A DNA stretch of 64,000 nucleotides from Clitoria ternatea. Its lineage: Eukaryota; Streptophyta; Magnoliopsida; Fabales; Fabaceae. This document shows, piece by piece, positions 9,234 to 19,517 of the stretch. The DNA lies in the NCBI GenBank assembly GCA_037962975.1, contig CM075669.1, forward strand, positions 121,722,501-121,786,500. The letters run 5' to 3'. The notes under the pieces were generated by a model. The model had not been told where the DNA came from, did not search any database, and saw nothing but the letters and a program-made list of their open reading frames with translations. Position numbers and translations under genes: made by a program. Positions within the stretch are counted from its first letter, which is position 1; each line of letters opens with the position of its first letter.

Positions 9234-12200
9234 GTATTTGCGTTTGATGCCTCGAAAGCTACGAGGAATGACAATTTAGTACAGGGTAAGTGCCTCATCT
9301 GTGGCTATCTTGTTGATGTAATTTACGATTCGGGTGCAACCCATTCATTCATTTCCGAGAGTTATGGAGAACGCTCTTATTGTTTCCACTCCAACCGGTT
9401 CCACTTTTCACGCTACCACCGTGTGTAGAGAAATGCCGATGCAAATCGAAGACCATACCTTCCGAGTGAACTTCATCTGTATGCCATTGAAGAACTTAGA
9501 TGTTATTCTAGGTCTCGATTGGCTCGCTGCTAATCATGTGCTGGTCGACTGCTATCGGAAGAGTATTGTTTTCTCTCAGGGACTTGACACAAAGGACGTG
9601 GTGAGCGATGCCCTAGCCACATGTGTTATTTTATTTGCTTCGGAGGGTCGGTATAACCTCCTGCCGAGTGATATTCCAATTGTTTGCGAATTTCCTGACG
9701 TTTTTCTGGAAGAAATTCCAGAGCTACCTCCCAGTCGGGAGATTGATTTCTCTATTGACTTGATTCCCGGGGCAGAACCTGTGTCCCGAGCGCCATATAG
9801 AATGTCTTCGGTGGAATTGGCCGAAGAGAAGAAACAAGTAAACGAACTACTGGAAAAGGGCTTTATCCGACCCAGGGCCTCACCATGGGGCGCTCCAGTG
9901 TTACTGGTAAAGAAGAAGGATGGTAGCATGTGAATGTGCATTGATTACCGACAGCTAAACAAACTGACGATCAAAAATAAATATCCACTGCCTCAGATTG
10001 ACGATTTATTGGACCAGTTGAGAGGCGCCGTTGTGTTCTCTAAGATCGACTTGAGGTCGGGGTACCACCAAATCCGAGTGAAGTCGGAGGATATTCCAAA
10101 GACAGCATTTCGGACTCGGTATGGGCACTTCGAGTACATTGTAATGCCCTTTGGAGTGACGAATACCCCTGCCATTTTTATGGACTATATGAACCGGACT
10201 TTCCAACCGTACTTGGACCAGTTTGTGGTGGTATTCATTGATGATATTTTGGTGTATTCGAAGTCGGTCGAGGAGCATGCTCAACACCTTCAAATTGTTT
10301 TACAAGTACTCCGAGAGAAGAAGTTGTACGCTAAACTATCTAAGTGTGATTTCTGGGAGAGTAGTGTATAATTCTTAGGACATGTAATTTCCCAAGAGGG
10401 AGTCTCAGTTGATCCGACTAAAATTAAGGCGGTTATGGCTTGGGAGAGGCCGGAGTCGGTAACTGAAATCAGGAGTTTCCTCGGATTAGCTGGATACTAT
10501 CGATGTTTCATTGAGGGGTTCTCTCGGATAGCACACCCTTTGACTCGATTAACGAGGAAAGGAAGCCCCTTCGTGTGGTTGGAAAAATGTGAATTAAGCT
10601 TCCAAACTCTCAAGCGGTGTTTAACGACTGCCCCTGTGCTTGCATTGCCCGATGTAACACAGGAATTTGAAGTGTATTGTGATGCATCCAAATTTGGATT
10701 AGGGTGTGTGTTGATGCAATCCGATCGGGCAATTGCCTATGCTTCCAGGCAATTAAGGCCACATGAGGAAAATTACCCGACTCACGATCTGGAACTGGCA
10801 TTAGTGGTGTATGCACTGAAGATTTGGCGCCATTATCTGTATGGAGCTCGCTTTGTGGTATTTAGTGACCACAAAAGTTTAAAGTATTTATTTGATCAAA
10901 AGGAGCTAAATATGAGGCAGAGGAGATGGGTGGAGTATCTGAAGGATTATGACTTCGATTTGAAGTATCACCCAGGAAAGGTGAATGTTGTGGCGGATGC
11001 ACTAAGCAGGAAGGTATTACACGTGGCTTACCTAATGGGCAGAGAACAGGAATTGCTGGAAAGCTTTAGGGATATAAATATTGGGGTTGTTATGGACGCT
11101 CCAAACTGAATGACGATCGTAATGTTGAAAATCTCCAATGAATTTCTGGAGTCTGTTGTTGCCGCACAGAAAGACGATGAGGAGTTGTTGAGGCTGATTG
11201 ACACTCAGGCCCGAGACAAAAATATGGAGATAACTCGGGGTAACGATGGGATATGGAGATTCAAGAGCCGAGTAGTGGTGCCTGCACATGGAGGTTTCAG
11301 GCAGGCTGTGCTAGCAGAGGCACACAAGAGCTCTCTAAGTATACATCCTGGTGTGACGAAAATGTATCATGACTTAAAGAAGGAATTCTGGTGGCCAAGC
11401 ATGAAGAAGGCAATCATGGAGTATGTGAAATCCTGTGTGATATGCCAGAAGTGCAAAGTCGAGCATCAACGACCCCCAGGTTTGCTTCGACCCCCAGAAA
11501 TTTCGATCTGGAAGTGGGAAAGTATCACCATGGACTTCGTGTCTGGACTGCCTCGCACTCAAACCGGATGCAATGCGATTTGGGTGGTTATCGATCGACT
11601 AACCAAAAGTGCCCACTTCCTGGCAATAAATATGAAATGGTCACTGGATTGATTAGCTAAGTTGTATGTTGCTGAGGTTGTACGACTGCATGGTGTGCCC
11701 TCAAGCATTATTTCCGATCAGGATCCCCGATTCACTTTAAGATTTTGGGGAAGTTTGCAACAACAACTGGGTACTGAGCTCAAACTGAGCTCAGCTTACC
11801 ATCCCCAGACCGATGGCCAATCATAACGGACAATACAGACTCTTGAGGATATGTTAAGGGCATGTGTGCTGGAACAGGGTGGATCATGGGAGAAATACTT
11901 GCCTTTGGTGGAGTTTGCATATAATAACAGTTATCATAGCAGCATTGGGATGGCTCCATACGAAGCTCTTTATGGTCGGAAATGTCGTACTCCATTGTGT
12001 TGGAATAAGAATGGCGATGCCATTCATCTGGGGCCTGAGATGATTCAAGAGATGAACGAACAAGTCACTTTAATCCGAGAGAGGATAAAAACTGCCCAAA
12101 ACCAACAGAAGAGCTATTACGACAATCGGCATAGGCCCCTCGAGTTCCAAGTGGGTGACTAGGTGTTCCTGAGGATTTCACCGACCAAAGGTGTAGGTCA

Positions 12201-12579
12201 AATTTTGAAGAGCCAAAAGCTTAATCCGAAGTATATTGGACCATACCAAGTACTAGAACGGATTGGTGAAGTCGCTTATCGACTGGATCTTCCCTAGTCG
12301 TTAACTAACATCCACAACGTGTTCCACGTATCACAACTTCGAGCCTACATTCCGTGTGATACAATGATTGTACTGAGTGACTCCATTGAAGTGAAGGAAA
12401 ACCTGACGGTGGAGGCCGTACCGATCAGCATTGAAGAGCATCAAACCAAACGGTTAAGGAACAAGGAGGTACTATTGGTGAAGGTGAAATGGCAGAATTT
12501 ACATTGGATGAACTACACTTGGGAATTAGAATCCGATATGAGGCGGATGTACCCTCATCTTTTTCAACCGAAACACTGA
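9234..12579 (+). pseudogene. gypsy pol (PR-RT-RH-IN-chromodomain), interrupted
   Basis: Protease: the active-site motif DSGATHSFIS (about 9320-9355) is in the gag frame, followed by a frameshift near 9360. The rest lies in one frame. RT has CIDYRQLNK, FSKIDLRSGYHQIR and the catalytic FIDDILVYS (about 10230-10260). RNase H has YCDASKFGLGCVL and DHKSLKYLF. Integrase has the H..H-C..C zinc finger (HPGVTKMYHDL, CVICQKC), the first Asp (TMDFVSGLP), the second Asp (IISDQDPRF), and a stop codon at 11824 exactly where GQSERTIQ normally supplies the catalytic Glu. The C-terminal chromodomain (VKVKWQNLHWMNYTWE, about 12484-12540) would target integration to chromatin. In-frame stops are at 9931, 10369, 11107, 11650, 11824, 12160 and 12295. 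The enzyme set is complete in layout but dead. Confidence 0.95.
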
Positions 12580-12598
12580 TTTCGGGGACGAAATCCCC

Positions 12599-12614
12599 TT
12601 TTAGGGGGGGTGGA
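12599..12614 (+). other. Polypurine tract
   Basis: A purine-rich run, AGGGGGGGTGGA, ends directly at the first base of the 3' LTR. It is the expected primer for plus-strand DNA synthesis. Confidence 0.8.
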
Positions 12615-15357
12615 TGTAACATCCCTGATGTTTTAATGAGAATTATAAAAATGGAAAATGTTAGTAAATGTTTTAGAAATTTTATTTAGTATTTGTTCTG
12701 TCTAAGCCGGAGTCGGGAAATCCGGTGTCGGGATCGGTCTCAGAAGCGCGGGCAGACAGGGTTGAAGATCGGATGTACAAGGGAGAACGGACAGAGAGGT
12801 ACGGTCTTGGACTAACCGTTGTGAGGAGAGCGCCTCACTCGGAGCTATAGCCCAGATCAACCTCTTATAATGACTGAAACAACGGGTGTACGCAACCAAG
12901 AGGTGAGAGCGGATGAGAGATCCGGCCTCTCAAGCAGTAGCTCGGATTTCCGAGGTGTGGGCACTATGTTGGAATGCCGGTTGGCCGGTATTCAGACTGG
13001 GCCTATACTCTTGCGAAGTATTAGAGAATTGTAGATAATTAAACGTTGTGGGAATAAATAAGTGTAGTTGATTTGATAACTATAAAAGAGTTCAGTGTGG
13101 TGAAGTTGATTAAAATTTAATAAGAATGCAAATAAAATAAGGGAAAAAGAGATCTTGCCCCTGAGCTTTATATATAAAAGGAAATTCCTTCTCTCCCCTC
13201 TTCATTATTTACGAACTTCTTCTTTTGATCTGTTCCCTCTTCTTCGTTTTCTCCTCTCTTGTCGCTGAGTTGCATGCGCTGGAATAGGACTTCATTCGTG
13301 TCTGAACTTCAATCGAACCCCATTCCTGTGATTGAGGCTTCAAGGTGAGCCCACTGATCCATTTTATTTATGACCCCTTATCCCTTTCGTTCTCTGGCGG
13401 TCAAGGGCCATGCATGGCTGTATTCAAGTCCGTTCTCCACTCCTTTGGTGAGTGTGAGCCCAAATACAGTCTATGAACTAAGGGCGTTGAAGTAACGAGC
13501 TTTACCTTCTGATCCGTAGGTGGTAGGTTAAGCAACGGAAGACTGCGTGACGGAACTGAGACTGCGAACCCAGTGCTCAGAGGAAGGAATTGACACAGGG
13601 AGCAGATTATCGAAGCGTGGAACCAAGGTAAGGGGGGGTGTTCGGGTTATAATTAATTAGAATAGGACTTACTTCTTATCCGGGCCGTTGAGTGGTGTAA
13701 ACAGGTTAAGAAAATGTTACTGAACGTAGTTGTGTGTTTGCGCTTGTACATATGTGACTATGTATACCGATCAGTTGAGGATCGGGTGTGTGGTTAAGTT
13801 TATCATGTTATGACTTTGAAATATTTAATGTCGAAATGATCGGTGTTAAGTGAATTTGGGTTGGCAAGCAGGTCACTCGAGTGATGAGAAGTTGATGATA
13901 ATGTGTTAAATGTGAATTGTTGAATGACTATGTGGTGTGGGATGACCGACGGTATATGATAGCCCCTCATTTCCGGCTCCCATGGTTATTGTGCCCAGTT
14001 GAGCTACCCAGTGGTCAAGTAGGACCCAGTGGTCGAGGTGGAGAGTCAAGCAGGACTCGGTGAACCAAGCAGGGTTCACGGGGTGTCAAGTAGGACCCCC
14101 AGCTGAAGGCCAATCCTTTAGTATCCGGATACTAGGAGTCAGATTGTATGAGAGTCAGTGGTGATTGTGATGAATGGGATGTAATTGCCTAGTTTGGGTT
14201 AATATGTTTATCGTATGTAATGCGCTATGTTTCTGAGTGCAATTTGATAGATCTCCAAGTGAAAAGTTGACATATTTAATAAGTATGAATTGACTCCTTG
14301 ATGATTGTAAATAATGTAGTTGTTGAGTAAACTGTTATGATTTTCGAATGATGCTTAATGTATATATATATATATATGTTAAAATCCATTCTATATTAAT
14401 TACAATGTCAAACACTCACCCTTGCTGTTGTTTCAATTTAGTAACCAGTGACAGGGAGGAGGGAGGAGCCATGGAGTCGCGCCAAGGGGGAGATCGATGC
14501 CAGGGCCCGAGTGACTTTGAGTGATTCAGTAGAGTTATATGTGTGTATGATTAATTTCTGAGTGTTATTATTAGCTGTGTGTTAACTAAGACTGAATCAG
14601 ATACGAATCTGCATTTTAAAATACATTACTGCCTATTTATATGCTCTCATGGTTGCTATGGCAACTCGTTAGCTAACAGAATCGTCCCCGAATGAGGAGT
14701 AATCAAGCGAGTCGGAAAGGTTAGGATGTTCCTAGTGGGATTGACTGGGAGAGGATTCCGAGTGAGGGAATGTATAGAGATTCCGAGTGAGGAGGAATTA
14801 GACGTGCCGAGTGGGAAATTTGAATTTCTTCCGAGAGAAGTAAGGATAGAGTATTCACCGAGTGAGGATATCTGGAGAAGCAATAGACGAGTGAAAGAAG
14901 TGAATTATTCCGAGGGAGTTGTAGTCGGATGAAGCCTCCTAAGTGAGGAGTAGTAACGAGTCAAATGAGGAATGTCCGAGTGAATAGAAGTGGTGTGTTT
15001 TCCGAGTGAAACCCATTTGCTGAGTAAACCATTTTTCCGGGTGAAATCTCTCAGGAGTCAGTTAGTGTGTATTATTCGCTCAAATTTCAGGAAGGTATTC
15101 ACCCAAGCGAGTCAACGCTCGCTTAAGAGACTCTCGGGTCGTTTAGGTACCTTGGGGTTTGCTCACGCGAGTGATCCCTGTTTTTCTCCTCTTTCCCCTC
15201 TGTCTTCTTTTCTTTCCTTCGCTCTTCTTCTCCCGTCGCTCCTAATTCTGCTTGGTCAAATGAGGTATCTCCAATCGGATATTACCTTGCGTTCGTTTCA
15301 TCAGTATTTCAAGGGTAATTAACGCCATTGCGTATTAGGAGCGGGTGAAGCAGTTTC

Positions 15358-18300
15358 AGTAACACCCCGAAGTTTTAAAATAGAAAGATAAATTAGGAAA
15401 ATAAATGTTGGATAATTAACTTTGGGCTAAGTAATATCCCAAAATTCTTGAAATGACTTAAACAAGGTTTCTCGAAACTGTTGGTGAATTATGGTGGTCA
15501 GATGAGCTGAAAACTGACCCGGATAAAATATAGGTGTCGGACCAAGTATCTCCGATTGAGATGCCGTTGGTCAGGGCCGTAGACAATGTTATTGGGATTC
15601 TGAATTTATATTTGGAATAATTTTTAGAATATGTTTTGGGCCCGAACGGCGAACCTGTTTGTTAAAAAACGGAAGAGTTAATGAAGGATTAATAATTTAA
15701 ATGTTGAATTCCTATTTTTCCTATTCAAAAGGCGGTTGCACTCCTTGTTTCTCACGTAGACACTCTTCTTCTTATCTTCTTCTTCATATCTCTTTTTCTT
15801 CTTCATAATTCACTTTCCTCTTGCCCTTGAATTCTAAATTAAAAGGAGATATCTCTTCCTTCTCCATTAATAACCTTCAAGGACTTCAAGAAAGCTTGGA
15901 GACTAAAATATTTTCTCCTCCTTACTCCTCAAATTCGTGTGAACTCCCTCATCTTTTGTAAACTCACTCTTTTCTTCTATTGAGGTAAGATTATGATCAT
16001 TTTCCATGCATATAAGTATATAGTTGAAGTTTAGTTGAAGTTTTGGTGTTAGAACACAATAAAAGTATGAGTAATGTTGAGGAAAGTTTAAAAGTGGAAA
16101 TCTAAAGATAAGTTGACATAAATACAAGCTTATGAATGATTAATGAGGTAGTTATAACTATGGTGGTAAAAGAAGGAAGTATATGAGCATTTTTGAAGGT
16201 TGGTGGATTGGTGAAAACCTTAAACTTGAATTCTAGGAGGAAAAGTAAAATATTGAAAAGGATAACATTTATTGAAAAGTTAACATTTGTTGATGGGAAG
16301 AATATTATAAGTGATGTGGTAGATACATTAAATGATGATAAAGTTGATTTGAAGTCATAATAGGTGGGAAACTCACCAAGGTGTTGGTGGAGATCTTACT
16401 AGATGGAATAACCTAATAATTAGGTTGTAGCCTTTGATACTAAGGGATTGTAATTCAAGGAAAGGAATTCCCGAAGCCTAAGTAGGCAAATGAATGAATT
16501 TGGTAAATAGTTTTCACATGATAAGAATTATGTGTACACCTATGTATATATATTGAATTGGTGTTTGAATAAATAATTGATGTGGCCCTATAAATGATTG
16601 GTGTAGGGCTTGGCAATATTGGTGAAGCAGGAACATCAACCCCAGAGGTCTACTTCTCTTGAGGTAGGAGAGGGGTGTATTTTCTAAATGCATGAAAATT
16701 GTGATGATAATGTATGTATTAATGTAGTATGACATGTTTGTGTGGTTAAAGGTGATATTATGTGTATGTGAAGTGAATTGTGTATGATGATGTGAATTTA
16801 GTGTTTATATGATGAAGCCTAAGTGAGGCTATGGATGGCTTATTATGTGTGATACACGATTGAGTTCATATGAAGATTGATTCTTGTGTATGAGTTTGAT
16901 GGAAAATTATGTGGTTGAAAATGAATATACCCTAGATGAAAGGGTAGGATAATCTAAATGAGCTTGAGGCATGCATGAGTATTTTGTATACATGGCATGA
17001 CATACATATCATGATGATGTTGATAAGTGGTTGTGATCACTTGATGATGGAAATGAAAAAGGGCTTGCGAGCACCTATGATGCCCATGGTTGCGATCATG
17101 AGGCGGGAGTACCCCTTGCGAGGAGGGAAACCTATATGAAATGTTGAACGTGGTTGCGATCACGAGAAGCACCTTGTGAGGTTGCTAGAGGGAGTACCCC
17201 TTGCGAGGTGGGAAACCATTGAGAATGAGTATATGATATGGTGGTTGCGATCACCCGAGGAAATGAAATCGGATCTGTGCATGTGCATTTTCATGGCATT
17301 AGCATGTGCATCAGTTTGAAAGCATGGTATAGTGTGATACCTTGATGATGAGATATGAATGGAACTCCCTTTTTAATTACTAAATTGTGATGGTGAATTG
17401 ATTGATATAATTCTGAGAGAATCAGGGAATAATTGTATTGAAATGGAAAATTGTTGATTGATTGATTGGTATTAAATAAACTCCTCTTGGGAGGGAGATA
17501 GTTGTATTGTATTCATGCATATATTGTTCTATTTATTGGATTTTCGTCATTGAGAAAGTATACTCACTCTCCCTGTGGTATATCTTTTTAGCTCTTGTGT
17601 TATAGGTATTGCTTTGGAGCTATTGTGGAGGAGGAGTGTGAAGAAGGCCCCTTTTTGGTAAAGAATGCCTTGGCCGGCAATATTTTGGTTTACATAGATA
17701 TGTGGAATAGATGTAATGTATATAGTACAATGTATGATGGTATAGTGTGGATTTAGAATGGATAATTATATGAATAATGAGTTGGGAGGTCATGGAGGAA
17801 AATAAGATCTTTTGTCTATGACTCATTTTCAATCATGACCCTGTGAACGTATGAATGATGAAACTCTCCATATCTTGATAAATGAATGAAGTTTATGTGT
17901 GGAATGTTAGACTTATGAAATGGAAGAGTTAGTGAGTTGATTCATACAATAGATGAATTGTAATGGAGATTTTCAAGAATGATTTATTAGGACAGGTTCT
18001 AAATGTGTAATATGATATATATAAAGTGTTGAAATTAGGTAAATTTGATTAGAATGAGTTTTGGTGTAGGGAGTTGGGTGATTTCTGCAATTCCCCTATT
18101 TTTCTGTCAAACTCGCTCAGGTGAGAGGGCTTCTCGCTCAAGCGAGAATGCCCCTGTATCAATTTTTGGATTCTGGATGATTCTCGCTTAGGCGAGAATG
18201 GGACTCGCTCAAGCGAGATCGTCCCAGCATCAGTGTTAGGCCATTATTCCATTTTCGCTCAAGCGGTTGTGCAAGTTGCTCAAGCGAAATTACATTAGAA

Positions 18301-19018
18301 TCAGAGTTTGGACCTTGGTTGTTGTTCGCTTAGGCGAGCTGAGGATTCGCCCAAGCGAGAGGGTTTTGGTCTCAGGTTTTGCTCTCGGGTTTATCAGGAA
18401 ATTGCTCTCGGGAGTAATCTCGCTTAAGCGAGGATGGGTTCGCTCAAGCGAGTAAGTGTGGATGGATTCTGGGCGTTTTTCGCCTTACGCTCGCTGGCTT
18501 CGCCCAAGCGAGGATTGTGTTACTCGCTCAAGCGAGTTAGGGTTCGCTTGAGCGAAGTGATCCCTGAATCTTTATTTACTTCTTTCGCTCAGCATTTTAT
18601 GATTCGCCCAAGCGTGCTATGCGAAGCTCGCTCAAGCGAATTGGGATTTTGCTTGAGCGAGGGGGACCTGATTCTCCCAAAAAGCTTTAAATATATTATT
18701 TTCCTTTTTCTTCATATTAATCCATGATTCTATCCTGCTTTATGAACACTTTGGGATAATCTTGACTTCTTAATTTCAACTGAGTGATCTCTTAAGAATT
18801 TAACTCCATAATATTATTTTACTAAAGATACTTCCGCTATTATTAATTATGGATTTCTTAAGAGTTAATTTCTTTAACTTACCTTCTCATATCTTCATAT
18901 ATGAGATAGGTCTCTGATAGATCCAGGGTAATTGTTAAATGGCTTCACCACTCACATGTTTCATAGATTAATAATAATAAAATCGTGAAAAATTTACCCC
19001 TATTTTTGGGATGTCACA
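15358..19018 (+). mobile_element. Solo LTR (3.66 kb) nested in the gypsy 3' LTR
   Basis: It is bounded by a perfect duplication, GTTTC, at 15353-15357 and 19019-19023. The ends read AGTAACACCCC and GGGATGTCACA, a slightly decayed form of the TGTAACA...TGTTACA terminal pair. It has no coding region, so it is a solo LTR. Internal landmarks are a C/T-rich leader with donor-like GAG/GTAAGA at 15985; a block near 16650 (CTTCTCTTGAGGTAGGAGAG); a segment at 17040-17300 with repeated GTTGCGATCAC and CCCCTTGCGAGG, which recurs in reverse orientation at about 50400-50650; an acceptor-like block at 17565-17690; and the palindrome array at 18112-18661. Confidence 0.9.
18112..18661 (+). repeat. Palindrome-pair array, CTCGCTYAAGCGAG, 71-bp period
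   Basis: Fourteen-base palindromes start in pairs at 18112/18133, 18183/18204, 18254/18275 and 18325/18346: 21 bp inside each pair and exactly 71 bp between pairs. A degenerate repeat is near 18399. Further members are at 18419/18439, about 18478/18499, 18523/18543, 18603 and 18627/18648. Spacers have diverged strongly and keep only faint echoes (ATCAGTGTT, ATCAGAGTT). The array ends 357 bp before the end of the solo LTR. No coding frame explains it. Confidence 0.85.
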
Positions 19019-19167
19019 GTTTCCGATCGGTTGTCAGTTTCATTGGGTTAAGAGAAATAAATGTTATTTTTTCATTAAGACTTAAATATTTATTTAAAGC
19101 GAAAAATTTATTACGAAAATTAATTAATTAAATATAAATAAATGTAAATTTGGATTAGGATGTTACA

Positions 19168-19517
19168 AGGTAAAACTTTTAACTAACTTTTATTTTTCTC
19201 AGAGTTTATGGAAAAAAGTTCAATTTCAGGTCCTAAAGTGCAAAAATTACCAAGTTAAAATATTAGACTTAACTTCAATGAAAAAAGGTGCTTCAGCGAG
19301 AGGATTCATGGGGGAAATGGTCAATTTAGTTGGTTGCTTAGGTCAATAAATGTGGAGCCTGTCGAACCATCTATAGAAGCAACCAATTCCCCATGTTAGG
19401 CTTAGACGAGAATTTTCTCACTTAAGCTAAAATAGCAAAATATTAAAACCATAGTTGTGCGCTTCAACAGAGGAATTATCGCTTAAGTAAAAGTGTAAAT
19501 TTCTCACATACCCTACA
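19168..19517. other. Flank between two LTR insertions
   Basis: This is unique-looking sequence next to the gypsy target duplication. It holds weak relatives of the palindrome motif (CTTAGACGAGAA, CGCTTAAGTAAAAG), so it may itself be an older LTR remnant. No gene is seen. Confidence 0.35.

Larger units (their letters stand above)
5112..19167 (+). mobile_element. Complete Ty3/gypsy chromovirus with a nested solo LTR
   Basis: The element begins TGTAACATCC and ends GATGTTACA. It is flanked by a perfect 5-bp target duplication, AGGTA, at 5107-5111 and 19168-19172. In order it has a 5' LTR (5112-7984), a tRNA-iMet primer site (7987-7998), gag, protease, reverse transcriptase, RNase H, integrase, a C-terminal chromodomain, a polypurine tract and a 3' LTR (12615-19167). 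RT before integrase, plus the chromodomain, defines the chromovirus branch; the Tekay/Del-like lineage is likely. The LTRs are similar (8 differences in the first 289 bases by eye), so the insertion is fairly young. The coding region nevertheless has one frameshift and about ten in-frame stops, so this copy cannot make its own proteins. Confidence 0.95.
12615..19167 (+). repeat. 3' LTR of the gypsy element, split by a solo LTR
   Basis: It starts TGTAACATCC and ends GATGTTACA, and matches 5112-7984. The match breaks at 15357 and resumes at 19019 after the nested insertion. Small differences from the 5' LTR include a shorter (AT)n tract near 14360 and an extra ~17 bp (CAGTGGTCAAGTAGGAC) near 14009. 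The TATA box (about 13169), splice-like sites and CCGAGTGA array are all kept. Confidence 0.95.
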
